Shown here piece by piece: positions 17,404 to 25,824 of a stretch of 35,476 bases of DNA. The translations under genes and the position numbers were made by a program. The notes beneath the pieces are model-generated. The model saw only the letters and a list, made by a program, of their open reading frames with translations. It was not told the origin of the DNA and did no database searches. How positions within the stretch are numbered: position 1 is the stretch's first letter; the number at the start of each line of letters is the position of its first letter. The stretch lies in the NCBI GenBank assembly GCA_902762305.1, contig CACWNW010000038.1:1-35476 (forward strand). The letters are read 5' to 3'. Origin of the DNA: Fibrobacter succinogenes (GTDB taxonomy: Bacteria > Fibrobacterota > Fibrobacteria > Fibrobacterales > Fibrobacteraceae).

Positions 17404-17555
17404 TTACCCTCCACAGAACGTCAGCGACGCAAAAATCCCCACGAAAATCAAGAAAGGCAGCACTTTCAACAGCAGTGTGATGGCGCGGGCATTCCCTGCG
17501 TTGCCAGTCCCGAAAAGGGTCAAAATGCCTAGCACGATAAGGAAGTTGCGTCAAA
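17404..17555 (-). repeat. Membrane-peptide tail repeat, copy 3
   Basis: On the minus strand it reads as a hydrophobic tail (AITLLLKVLPFLIFVGIF), ending TFCGG and stop. It lacks an ATG; an upstream TGA limits the frame. The repeat seems to extend to TTGCGTCAAA at 17546-17555, which also borders copy 1 at 4613-4622. It abuts the truncated sorting-domain gene. Confidence 0.55.
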
Positions 17556-17784
17556 CGGAGCTATTGTAATTGAGGGAGGCCAGATTGTAGTTACTGTGGC
17601 CGAGACGGCAACCTATACGCTGCAGGTCATAGACGCAAAGGGAAACCCTGTACAGACGCTATTTAAGGGCACTTGGAATGAAGGCGTGCATTATGTATCC
17701 GTTGAAAATACTACATTGACACCAAATAACTATCTAGTTTTGATTCGCAATGGAAGTATTTTAAACAAGGTTAGGATTGAATGA
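17533..17784 (+). pseudogene. C-terminal fragment of a secreted protein (type IX sorting-domain-like)
   Basis: An open frame without its 5' part: an in-frame TAG lies at 17530-17532 and the only start is an internal GTG at 17596. The translated tail (YTLQVIDAKGNPVQTLF ... NNYLVLIRNGSI) has the beta-strand pattern of type IX secretion C-terminal sorting domains, with a VxDxxGxxVxxL-like strand, a GxH turn and a hydrophobic strand near the end. Fibrobacter exports many enzymes by this route. The upstream boundary coincides with membrane-tail repeat copy 3, so the rest of the gene was probably lost in a rearrangement. Its stop codon overlaps the next start (ATGA). Confidence 0.55.
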
Positions 17785-18248
17785 AGCGTTTGAAAAAAAT
17801 ATTGATGGTGGCTTGTCTGGGCATTATTGCCGTAATCCAGACAGCGTGCCCTTACATAGCCCATGGAACGTCTGAGGCGGCGGAATTCGTTAGCTTAGAC
17901 GAAGTCCAGGGATGCTTTTACGGAGCAACTCTTAAAGACTGGGAAAATCAGACAAAAAAAATGTATTGCTACAGGTTGTGTTTGGACGAAAATTCGGCCT
18001 TAATTTCAAGAAGAATTCAATATGTCGACCAGGTATCCGATGGTTCTATGAAAGTAACCTCGGTAGAGGAAGATACCTCGTTTTCCAAAAAATATAGATT
18101 GAATGATGATTACGATAAAGATGGTTCTTTGCTGTATTCTATAAGTATAGATGATTTTGATGAAATGTCTTATCGTGATGGTGACCTTTTGGGCTCTGAT
18201 AAAACTGCAAATTTTACAAGAATAGAGGATGAATTATGCGTATTCTAG
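17781..18248 (+). CDS. Small lipoprotein of unknown function
   Basis: A 155-residue protein with a lipoprotein signal: basic MKRLKK, a hydrophobic stretch, then the lipobox IQTAC with the lipidated cysteine at 23. The mature part is acidic and likely faces the periplasm or cell surface. No known domain recognised. Its ATG overlaps the stop of the upstream sorting-domain fragment (ATGA). Its 3' end overlaps the next gene by 13 bases, so the two are probably co-translated. Confidence 0.65.
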   Translation: MKRLKKILMVACLGIIAVIQTACPYIAHGTSEAAEFVSLDEVQGCFYGATLKDWENQTKKMYCYRLCLDENSALISRRIQYVDQVSDGSMKVTSVEEDTSFSKKYRLNDDYDKDGSLLYSISIDDFDEMSYRDGDLLGSDKTANFTRIEDELCVF

Positions 18249-18814
18249 TTCTATTGTTGTTTCTTCTTTGCGTAAATGCCCATGCAATATTTGTGTCGTT
18301 GAGTGTAAATGATAGTAGACTGCAAACACGGAATTGGGTTTATAAACCATCTGGGATGATTGGGTTCTCTGTAGAAGCGGGCTTTTTCAATGAACCTGAA
18401 AATATGATAGACTACAAGTTGTCTGTTGGAATTAAGCGATTTGGCTATTCCTTTGATGATGGAAATGATGTCGTTTCGTTTTGGGGATTAGATTTGAAGC
18501 CGTGTACGTGGTCCATTACATATAGAAATATAATGTTCGAACTCTATCCAAGTATATCATGGCATTTTGCGCAGAGAAATCTGAATAATAGAATGGAAGA
18601 GCATGGGTTTTCCTCTGTTATTGATGCAAAAAGATTTGCTTTCGGTTATGGCTATCGTTTGGGCTATAATATAACGAAACATCTTTTGGTTGCTTTGTAT
18701 GCCGATTATAAGTATATGAATTGGGATTACAGGAATGCAGAAGGCGTTGTTGAGGTGTTGTATCCTGATTATATAATGGGTGGCTGGGGGCTTTCCGGTC
18801 AATGGAATTTTTAA
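18236..18814 (+). CDS. Small outer-membrane beta-barrel candidate
   Basis: 192 residues with a cleavable signal peptide (MRILVLLLFLLCVNAHA). It continues with alternating hydrophobic/aromatic strands and glycine-rich turns (AFGYGYRLGYNITKHLLVAL, YADYKYMNWDY) and ends in W-N-F, a terminal aromatic residue as in many outer-membrane barrels. The size suits an 8-stranded barrel. Nothing more specific is recognised. It overlaps the preceding lipoprotein gene and is followed by 16 bases before the next start, suggesting a three-gene operon. Confidence 0.6.
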   Translation: MRILVLLLFLLCVNAHAIFVSLSVNDSRLQTRNWVYKPSGMIGFSVEAGFFNEPENMIDYKLSVGIKRFGYSFDDGNDVVSFWGLDLKPCTWSITYRNIMFELYPSISWHFAQRNLNNRMEEHGFSSVIDAKRFAFGYGYRLGYNITKHLLVALYADYKYMNWDYRNAEGVVEVLYPDYIMGGWGLSGQWNF

Positions 18815-18830
18815 CAATAGGAAATTATAA

Positions 18831-19474
18831 ATGAAAAAGATTTTATAGCAGTTGCTCTTATTTGCGTTTCTTCTTTCGCTCTTACGCTGGAAGATGTGAA
18901 AAGAGGTTTAAGTGCGAATCTGGTTAATCCGGATTCCTTGGAATATCGGGTGCATACGGTGGTATCCGTTCCTAAGTTTGGATCGCAAGCTACGGATTAT
19001 CATTATGTGACCAAGGGCAAAAACAAGGTATACTTTGAAATGCGAAGCTCCCTTGTGAACCAGCGAATGATCGTATCCGGGAAAAAGATGAAAACCGTTG
19101 ATCTGGTGACGCAAAAAGAGCAGATCTCCTCTTACAATGGTGAAATTGAAAAACTGGTCGCTGTTCAGAATGTATCCAATACATTGGATTCCGGGGCTTG
19201 GAAGGAACCCGTACGCGTTGAAGGATCTATTTATAAAATAGAAGGGGACTCCTCTATCGTTTATTACGATTCGGCAAAAAAACAAGTGCAGAAAATGGAA
19301 CAGATAGTTGGTGAAAATTCCTCGGTAACGACCTTTGAATATGATGGTGCGACAAAACAAATCAGTGCTATGCATATTTCTGTGATGGTTGGAGCTCAGG
19401 AGACTAAGGTGGACATGACTTTTTCTGTCTACCGGTCGTCTGCAAAATTCCCGAACAGGTATTTTGAATTTTAA
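18831..19474 (+). pseudogene. LolA-like periplasmic protein with frameshifted signal peptide
   Basis: The ATG at 18831 reads MKKIL and then a TAG at 18846. One extra T in the run at 18841-18844 would restore a typical signal peptide (MKKIFIAVALICVSSFA) continuous with the long frame to 19474. That mature part (residues from LEDVKRGLSANLVN) has the repeated beta-strand pattern of LolA-like lipoprotein-sorting proteins (YHYVTKGKNKVYFEMR, VTTFEYDGATKQISAM). The family call is tentative. The single-base break in a homopolymer could be a real mutation, phase variation or a sequencing error. Without repair only an internal GTG at 18896 is available, which would lack export. Confidence 0.6.
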
Positions 19475-19514
19475 CCAAAACCTTTGATTTCTTGTTAGAT
19501 TGAGGAATATTAGA

Positions 19515-19542
19515 CCGTAGCCACGTGCTGCGGCCTTTTTTT
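19515..19542 (+). terminator. Rho-independent terminator
   Basis: CCGTAGC (19515-19521) pairs with GCTGCGG (19527-19533) across a CACGT loop, followed by CC and seven T. It closes the lipoprotein/barrel/LolA-like group. Confidence 0.8.
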
Positions 19543-19623
19543 GTCGAAAAAGGGGCTTTTTCTTTTTGATAACGTGAATTTTTTGTTATTCCTCCCTAAA
19601 AAGGTGTTATTTTTATTACAACG

Positions 19624-21306
19624 ATGCAGAACAAGGTAAAAATAATCCTCGCTTGGGTATTGGCCGTCTGCTTTTTGGTCTGTTCCCTGGCGGCCTTCCT
19701 GGCGCTGCGCGGGAATGGCATTTCCCCTTCGATAGAACGCCTGAATATTGGCGCTGTGGCATTCTATAGGGGCGATACGGTTGTGGTGCCCTCCATATCG
19801 CAGTTTAAGTCTCCGGAAAACACGCGTTTTGGCGATTCCCTCGTGTTGCGGTTCGACTTGCCGGAGTATTCCGGTTCCTCCATGACGCTCCGGTTTCGTT
19901 CTGTGCACATGGCCTTCAATGTGTTTGCGGGTAGCGAAAAGATTTATACCTTCGGGCACGACCTTGCTTCGCGCGGGAAGTTCATCGGCAGCGGGTTCCA
20001 CTATGTGCACCTGCCGAAACATGCCTCCGGGAAGCCTCTGGAAATTCGCGCGTTCTTTGCAATCGACGACAGCCGGCGGGCGTTTTCGGAATTCGACCTG
20101 TTCCCTGCGGAATATGCGAACTGCGATTATTTCGCGCGGCATGTCTTTGCGCTTGTCGTGGGCGCCTTCCTTACCATGTTCGGCATTCTTGCCCTGCTGG
20201 TAGGCGTGGCGACTACATTCTACGGCATATCCGCGTTCCGCGTCATGATGATCGGGCTCTTGTCTAATTCGCTTGGCCTCTGGACGCTTTGCCACATAAA
20301 ACTGTTGCAGATTATTTCATTCAACCTGACGCTCAATTCTGTACTGGAATACCTGAGCCTCTACTTCTCGCCGCTCCCGTTCTGCCTTTTGCTGCTGAAC
20401 ATGCGCAAGGGGAAAATCAGCGCGTGGAAATGGTGGGGCGTTTTCGGGTTGGCCGTCATCGGATTCGTGCTCTTGCTTCTGAACACTGCCTTGCACTTTA
20501 CAGGTGTTGCTCCTTTCCCCGAAACCCTGCCGCTATTCCATTCCTATGTAGGGGTCGGCATGGTGTTCCTGATTGCCACGGGTTCGCTGTATAGCTCCAA
20601 GATGGATTTGTCGGGGAAGATTCTGACGCTGGCCGTAGCCTTCTTTGCCTGTGTCGCTGCTTTTGACCTTGTCCGCTACAACCTGTGCGTGCGCTACTCG
20701 CTGGAAAATTCCATGCTCGAGATGACGTGGCTCCCGTTCGGGGCGCTCGTATTCGTGCTCTTGCTCGTGGCAAGCTACATGGTGTACCTGTTCCATGTTC
20801 TCGAGGACAAGGCCGAAAAGGATGTGCTGTCGACCATGGCGTATGTGGATTCGCTTACGGGGCTTTTCAACCGCGCGAAGTGCCAGCAGATATTCGGGTT
20901 CCTGGACAAGTCTACGGCTGATTTCGCGATTGTGAGCCTGGATTTGAACGGGCTCAAGATGGCGAACGACCGTTACGGCCATGCTGTCGGGGACAACTTG
21001 ATAAAGGCTTTTTCTGCCGTGCTCAAGCAGGCGTTCACGGGAATCGGTACGACAATCCGCATGGGTGGCGACGAGTTCCTGGCCATTGTCCGTAACGAGC
21101 ATGTCGCCGACCTCCCCGCGGCTATCGAGAAGATGCGGGAATTGCAGAAGAACTGCAAAGAAGAACTGCCCCTCCCTCTGGAGACGGCATACGGGATAGC
21201 ATACCGCAGCGAGACGAACGGGGATGCCGATTCGGTCTACCGCGAGGCGGACCGGCGCATGTACGAAATGAAATCGTCGATGAAATCCAAACTTGTACGC
21301 AAGTAA
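19624..21306 (+). CDS. Membrane-bound diguanylate cyclase (GGDEF)
   Basis: A 560-residue sensor enzyme predicted to make cyclic di-GMP from two GTP. A first membrane helix spans residues about 7-29, then a periplasmic beta-rich domain to about 175 (7TMR-DISMED2-like in layout). Multiple membrane helices follow from about 178 to 395 (the 7TM diverse intracellular signalling arrangement), then a cytoplasmic GGDEF domain. The active-site motif GGDEF is intact at 481-485. The usual inhibitory I-site RxxD five residues upstream is absent (TGIG in that position), so product inhibition through that site is unlikely. It stands alone after a terminator, with its own start at 19624. Confidence 0.88.
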   Translation: MQNKVKIILAWVLAVCFLVCSLAAFLALRGNGISPSIERLNIGAVAFYRGDTVVVPSISQFKSPENTRFGDSLVLRFDLPEYSGSSMTLRFRSVHMAFNVFAGSEKIYTFGHDLASRGKFIGSGFHYVHLPKHASGKPLEIRAFFAIDDSRRAFSEFDLFPAEYANCDYFARHVFALVVGAFLTMFGILALLVGVATTFYGISAFRVMMIGLLSNSLGLWTLCHIKLLQIISFNLTLNSVLEYLSLYFSPLPFCLLLLNMRKGKISAWKWWGVFGLAVIGFVLLLLNTALHFTGVAPFPETLPLFHSYVGVGMVFLIATGSLYSSKMDLSGKILTLAVAFFACVAAFDLVRYNLCVRYSLENSMLEMTWLPFGALVFVLLLVASYMVYLFHVLEDKAEKDVLSTMAYVDSLTGLFNRAKCQQIFGFLDKSTADFAIVSLDLNGLKMANDRYGHAVGDNLIKAFSAVLKQAFTGIGTTIRMGGDEFLAIVRNEHVADLPAAIEKMRELQKNCKEELPLPLETAYGIAYRSETNGDADSVYREADRRMYEMKSSMKSKLVRK

Positions 21307-21331
21307 AGGCCTCTACAGCGGTGCGCGCGGT

Positions 21332-21360
21332 TTGGGCTTGCGGAAAAATTTATATATATT
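21332..21360 (+). promoter_or_regulatory. Candidate promoter for the lipoprotein at 21389
   Basis: TTGGGC (21332-21337) and TATATT (21355-21360) are separated by 17 bases, in an AT-rich dip between two GC-rich genes. The -35 box is weak. Confidence 0.3.
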
Positions 21361-21388
21361 CTTGAATAAACGATTCGGGTGGTTTACG

Positions 21389-22591
21389 ATGAAAAAATCA
21401 GCTATTTTGGCAATTGCTGTAACTTCGCTTGCCTTCTGGGCCTGCACCAAGACGCTCTACCTCCAGAGCGAGGACGTGTTCAAGGGAAAGACGGGCGTTA
21501 TCGGCGTTTTCCGCCAGCCGGCCTTCTATTGTAGCGAAGCGACTCCGCATTACATGAAACTTGGCGATTCTACCGTCGTGGTGAAGCCGACATGGAGTAC
21601 CGAACAGGATAACGTGTTCTTTACGGCCATCAAGCCAGGGCCTGCAACGCTTTACAGCTACAGTTACAACTGTGGCGAACACGAGAACAAGTTTGTCCTG
21701 GATTCGTCTTCGGCGAACAAGGGCGCATCTGGCGTAGTCGTTCCCGAACAGGGACTGTGCAAGATCGTGATTTCGTTCTTGCAGGGCGACAAGCTCTTCT
21801 CGCACGACGACGCCCTTATCGAAGAAGAATTCAAGAAGGCGAAGGTCGCCGTCAGGGCTTCCGAAATCCCGTATTGCGAAGTGCTGAGGGGCGACGGCTC
21901 CAAGGTGAGTTTCGCGGACCGCGATTCGCTGATGCGCGAACAGTACAAGGCGGCTGTCGAGGCGGCGAAGGATGGCGGTTGCGACGACGTCCGTCCGCTG
22001 GTCGTCATCGATTCTACCTCCGACAAGGTGACTTGGAATCCGGAAAAGGACAAGGTGCTGATGGTTGTCGCCCACGATACCCCCGATTCCTACGAGCCCG
22101 GAACGCCTGTCACCCTCGACCGCGAGTTGCGCGTGTTCTCCGACCGCGAATTCCTGGACTGGTACAGGTTGAACAAGTCGAGCGTAAGGAACTGGCCTTT
22201 GAGGTTGCGCCAGCTGCTCGGACTTTCTCGCGAAGACAAGATTACGCACTTCTCCACGATCTGGGTCGACCCCAAGAACATAATCAGGCCGGCATACAAC
22301 CCCGACATCACCAGTTCCGAGATGGCCTGCCGTTTCGAGGATGACGACGACTCTCAGCTGGATTCGCTCGGCATGTGGCTCAGGAACTGGTTCGACAAGG
22401 CCTGGTCCACAAATTACAGGAGCAGGAATGGTCACCCGTGGACACGCCTGGGCTATACCTACGACTGGGGTGCCGAAGGTGGCGACAAGTACGGGCTTTC
22501 GGAATTCCTCGTGATGGGCGAATCGAAGGTGACCGTGCATACGACGAAGGACCTGAAGACCTTCGTGATGTGGCTTGGCGACCGCAACTAG
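21389..22591 (+). CDS. Lipoprotein of unknown function
   Basis: A 400-residue protein with a lipoprotein signal (MKKSAILAIAVTSLAFWAC, cysteine at 19). The start is set at the ATG at 21389 because it opens the signal peptide; the ORF extends 32 codons upstream without a sensible protein. The mature part is acidic and rich in aromatic residues, with no domain I can name. It ends only six bases before the convergent trmB gene, with no clear terminator between them. GC-rich like the core genome. Confidence 0.65.
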   Translation: MKKSAILAIAVTSLAFWACTKTLYLQSEDVFKGKTGVIGVFRQPAFYCSEATPHYMKLGDSTVVVKPTWSTEQDNVFFTAIKPGPATLYSYSYNCGEHENKFVLDSSSANKGASGVVVPEQGLCKIVISFLQGDKLFSHDDALIEEEFKKAKVAVRASEIPYCEVLRGDGSKVSFADRDSLMREQYKAAVEAAKDGGCDDVRPLVVIDSTSDKVTWNPEKDKVLMVVAHDTPDSYEPGTPVTLDRELRVFSDREFLDWYRLNKSSVRNWPLRLRQLLGLSREDKITHFSTIWVDPKNIIRPAYNPDITSSEMACRFEDDDDSQLDSLGMWLRNWFDKAWSTNYRSRNGHPWTRLGYTYDWGAEGGDKYGLSEFLVMGESKVTVHTTKDLKTFVMWLGDRN

Positions 22592-22597
22592 GTTCCG

Positions 22598-23404
22598 CTA
22601 AATTTGACTGACGACGACCCGCCACAGCTGCTGGCGGGCGTTTTTGTATTTGCGCTCGAACGCGGTGATGGCGCGCTCCGGATCAAACGCTTCGCTGCTG
22701 ATTGTCTTTGCGACCCTCGAAGAGGGGGTGCAATCACTGACCGTCATCTCCTGTAAAACCCGTGCCGCTTCCGCAAATTCCTGCGCGTAGATTTCCCAGT
22801 TGGTGCGCAGCTCGATAGTATCCCCGAGTTGCAGGAGCGTCGGGAAAATCGGGTGCAGGTGGAACCTCCTGGTGGCCTCGCTCTGCTTGGGCCAGGGGTT
22901 CGGGTAGTAGAGCGCATGGTAGGGAATGTGCCAGCGGTAGGTACGGACTTCCTCGAGGGCGAGCCTCCAGAAGTCGAGCAGTTCGGCGCGCACGAGGAAT
23001 GCGTTTGGCGGGAGCGTGCTTGCAGCGTTTGGTTCCTCGCCGTTAGCTGCTGCTACGCCGGCCTTTGTCAGTCGGGCCGCAGACTTGTCGATTCCGATGA
23101 CGGGGACGCCGGGAAATTTTTTTGCGATGTTCAGGGTGCTTTCACCCGTACCGCATCCCGAATCGAGGATGACGTCGTAGGGGACATGTGTGGCGTGGTC
23201 TTCGTTCCATGTGCGGCCCGCGTCCCCGTAGAACTTGCAGACGAACTCGACCGCCTGTGCGAAAGCCTCGCGCGTGTGGTCGGCGATGGGGCGCTGGTAT
23301 TGCGTGCGCATGTACTTGCGCACGGCGCTCTTGAGATCCTTGTAGATGCCTTCTTGATTGGTCGTGACCGCGCGCGGGCCTGCGGATGGGCTTCCTGGCA
23401 TCAT
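22598..23404 (-). CDS. trmB: tRNA (guanine-N7-)-methyltransferase TrmB
   Basis: An S-adenosylmethionine-dependent enzyme that makes m7G46 in tRNA, 268 residues. The SAM-binding motif is VILDSGCGTGES, followed by an acidic strand end (VIGIDKS). The family hallmark YPNPWPK is followed by the RRFHLHPIF element. There is a 60-residue N-terminal extension before the SAM domain (from MMPGSPSAG), longer than in E. coli TrmB. The start at 23404 is the first ATG after the non-homologous part of the long ORF. It overlaps the stop of the upstream lipoprotein gene (ATGA), so it is likely the third gene of an operon. Confidence 0.9.
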   Translation of the reverse strand: MMPGSPSAGPRAVTTNQEGIYKDLKSAVRKYMRTQYQRPIADHTREAFAQAVEFVCKFYGDAGRTWNEDHATHVPYDVILDSGCGTGESTLNIAKKFPGVPVIGIDKSAARLTKAGVAAANGEEPNAASTLPPNAFLVRAELLDFWRLALEEVRTYRWHIPYHALYYPNPWPKQSEATRRFHLHPIFPTLLQLGDTIELRTNWEIYAQEFAEAARVLQEMTVSDCTPSSRVAKTISSEAFDPERAITAFERKYKNARQQLWRVVVSQI

Positions 23405-24693
23405 TTTTTCCAGATGCTCAGCCTCTTGCCGCCGATGAGCTCGATGTCGTCGAGCCAGAAGTCGACAATCTTGTCTTCGTTGTTTGTCGGCTTGAATCTC
23501 CAGACGAGTTGGTTCACGCAGGTGTACGAGAACTTGTCGTCCAGGATATCGGCGAGCGATATGGTCGTCTTTTTCCAGGTCTCGCTGAGGTTGAATTCGT
23601 ACTGCGCGATGGTGCTGTTGTCGTTTTCTTGCGTTTCGTCGAGTGCGGCGAATACGATGGCTCCAATCCCCTTGGTGCGGAATGCGACGGAGTCTACGGA
23701 TGAGATGTCGTTGCAGAGCGACTTTTTGCTCTTGCCGAGTTCGATGCCGACGGTAGCCCAGGGCCATATCGTATTGCCGTCGGAATCCATGACGGGGTCA
23801 CCGAACTTCGCCGCGACGTGAGCCACGATGTTGCCGCCTTCGTTTTCGAGAAGGAACCGGTGCAGCGTGTCTTTCGTGGTGATGAAGCTGGGCGTAACGT
23901 TTTGCTTGGAGTAGTCGAAGTACCACCAGCCGCCATCGTATGTACGAGCGGGCATGAACCTGTTCTGGTAGTTGGAATCCTGGAAGTCGTCGAGCAATAG
24001 AGAGCGGCTTTCTTCGGCGAACGTACTTGCGGTGGAGGTCTCGCCTGCGACGACCTTCATGTAGGTGCAGCTCGTGTCGATTTCCTCGTTGCTCGGGATG
24101 AACACGAGGCTCAGCGGGCCTGCCGGCAGGGAATCGAGCGTGAACTTGCCGTCGACGACCCTGGCTTCGTGTGCCAGTCCGCGGACCTTGATGGTGCCGG
24201 TTTTCTCGTGGAGGGAGCCGGATACGGAGACGGTCTTCTCGAGGCTGCTCTTTTTGAGGTCGATGTCTTCGCCTTCGATGATGATTTCTTTCTGGAGGGC
24301 CATGTCGCCCGAGGCGGCTTCGAGGATGTACTCGCCGTTGGGGATGTTCTCGAACGAGACGTATCCCTTGGAATCGGTGCTCGCAGTGCGGGCAGAGTCG
24401 GCGTCGAGACTCTCGCTCTCGGTAAGGCGGACGGTCACCTGCGCTGCCGGTTTGCCCTCGGAAATAATCTGCGCGGTGATGGCGTTGCCTGCATCGGTCC
24501 CGCTTGGGCCACCGCCCGCGGTCTGGTCCCCGGTGCATGCGTTCAGGGCGAAACCCGCCGTAAGCGCACATGCAAATACCGCAAAGAACCTTGCGCTCCC
24601 TGCAATTTTTAATGGAAATTTTTGGCAGCCAGCGGTGCCCATGTCCCAAAGATACAAAAATGCGGGGGAAATCTTGTGGAGTAAGTGCATCAT
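23401..24693 (-). CDS. Lipoprotein with carboxypeptidase-regulatory-like and carbohydrate-binding-like domains
   Basis: A 430-residue exported protein. The signal peptide ends in the lipobox ALNAC; the lipidated cysteine is residue 53 from the ATG at 24693, or 36 if the ATG at 24642 is used, which would give a more usual signal length. The mature part begins with a prealbumin-like fold (ITAQIISEGKPAAQVTVRL ... GYVSFENIPNGEYIL), typical of carboxypeptidase regulatory-like domains. It continues with a beta-sandwich segment (LLLDDFQDSNYQNRF to the C-terminus, WLDDIELIGG) like a carbohydrate-binding module of the CBM11 type. This suggests a surface protein dealing with polysaccharide, an inference. 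It overlaps both neighbours by four bases. Confidence 0.7.
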   Translation of the reverse strand: MMHLLHKISPAFLYLWDMGTAGCQKFPLKIAGSARFFAVFACALTAGFALNACTGDQTAGGGPSGTDAGNAITAQIISEGKPAAQVTVRLTESESLDADSARTASTDSKGYVSFENIPNGEYILEAASGDMALQKEIIIEGEDIDLKKSSLEKTVSVSGSLHEKTGTIKVRGLAHEARVVDGKFTLDSLPAGPLSLVFIPSNEEIDTSCTYMKVVAGETSTASTFAEESRSLLLDDFQDSNYQNRFMPARTYDGGWWYFDYSKQNVTPSFITTKDTLHRFLLENEGGNIVAHVAAKFGDPVMDSDGNTIWPWATVGIELGKSKKSLCNDISSVDSVAFRTKGIGAIVFAALDETQENDNSTIAQYEFNLSETWKKTTISLADILDDKFSYTCVNQLVWRFKPTNNEDKIVDFWLDDIELIGGKRLSIWKK

Positions 24694-25538
24694 TTTGCCT
24701 CCTCCCCACCGGTCGCCGGGTCGTCCACTTTGTCGGACAGCGGGAACATCGCGATGTTCATGGCGTAGACGCGGTCGGCCCGTTCGCTCTTGCGGGCGAA
24801 CTGCAAAAGCCCGCGGCGGAATTCCTCGATGCGGTGCTTGATTTCGGGCAGGTCTTCTTCGGCGGCGGTGAACACCACGCTCGAGATGTCGCGTTCTTCG
24901 GGCTTGTGGCGGTCGATGGATTCCTGCGCAAGTTCGATGGTGTGCCTGTGGAAGTTGCGTACGGCCTGGCTCTTGACTTCGCCGCCGGTAGAAAGTATCT
25001 GGTCGGTGATGTTCCAGCCGCCGTTGCCGTCGGGGGCGACAAGCCCGAGCTTCTTGAGGATCTCAAGCGCGCTGCGTGCCTCGTCTTGCGAAATGGGCGG
25101 GTTCAGGTGCGATGCGACCTTGGTGATGTCGCTCGTGTCCTTGGTGAGCCCGATGAGCGCCCGCAGTGCAGAACAGCTCCAGCTGCCGAAGTAGGCAAGT
25201 TCCGGCTCGGTGAGTACGCGCGTTTCCATTTCGCGCAGTTCCATGAGCCTGTAGTAAAGTTCCGAAAGGGCCTGCTTGGCCTTGGTCTTGTTGAAACGGT
25301 AGAGCGTCTTGAAATATTCTGCCCTGCGGTCGTCGAGCTTGCAGAGGCGGATGAACACGGGGAGCGAATCCTCGTTCAGGTGTCCGCCCTTCTGGAAAAC
25401 GCGGACAAGCCAGGCAGGGTCCACACCTGTCTTCTGGCTCAGGTAGCGATAGCTAGTGAAGGGGTTGTCCTTTTTGCTTTCGGCAAACCAATCCTTCAAA
25501 AAATCGCGATATTCAAGATACTCCAGTACGTCTACCAT
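24690..25538 (-). CDS. TIGR02147 family protein (putative regulator)
   Basis: A 282-residue member of the TIGR02147/DUF4423 family, a large paralogue family in Fibrobacter. The opening VLEYLEYRDFLKDWF and the segment FTSYRYLSQKTGVDPAWLVRVF, a helix-turn-helix-like part, are typical. A second helical part (AYFGSWSCSALRALIGL, SALEILKKLGLVAPD) resembles a winged helix and is followed by a C-terminal conserved segment. The molecular role of the family is not established; its HTH content and pairing with surface-protein genes suggest regulation. First gene of a three-gene overlapping operon with the lipoprotein and trmB. Confidence 0.88.
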   Translation of the reverse strand: MVDVLEYLEYRDFLKDWFAESKKDNPFTSYRYLSQKTGVDPAWLVRVFQKGGHLNEDSLPVFIRLCKLDDRRAEYFKTLYRFNKTKAKQALSELYYRLMELREMETRVLTEPELAYFGSWSCSALRALIGLTKDTSDITKVASHLNPPISQDEARSALEILKKLGLVAPDGNGGWNITDQILSTGGEVKSQAVRNFHRHTIELAQESIDRHKPEERDISSVVFTAAEEDLPEIKHRIEEFRRGLLQFARKSERADRVYAMNIAMFPLSDKVDDPATGGEEAK

Positions 25539-25824
25539 ACCTATAATCTACCTAAAACTACAAAAAATGGGCTTTTGAGGGCTAAAACTGTTGTTTTTCC
25601 GTTGCATAGTGCTCAACAAATGGCCGAAAAATGCCGTAAAAGTGCGGAAAATCACGCGAAAAATAGGCCCCAAAACACCGTGATGGAAAAATCCTGCATG
25701 GGTAAAGAAATTTGCTATAAATAAATGAAAATTTGTATATAAAGTATCTGCATCCAAAATAATTTATTAATATTGATAGAGGCTAACACAAAGGATAACA
25801 CAATAAAACTTTAGGTTACATGAG
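25539..25824. other. Divergent intergenic region
   Basis: Separates the minus-strand TIGR02147 operon from the plus-strand antitoxin gene. The right part (25720-25800) is very AT-rich, with several TATAAA/TATAAT-like boxes (for example near 25715 and 25737), and probably holds the promoter of the antitoxin. No gene or repeat seen. Confidence 0.4.

Noticed and set aside
21398-22540. 380-codon minus-strand frame over the lipoprotein at 21389
   Set aside because: Antisense shadow; the plus-strand frame has a signal peptide and lipobox and is the better gene.
24570-25724. Long plus-strand open frame opposite the TIGR02147 and lipoprotein genes
   Set aside because: It mirrors two well-supported minus-strand genes with high third-position GC; the translation has no coherent domain.
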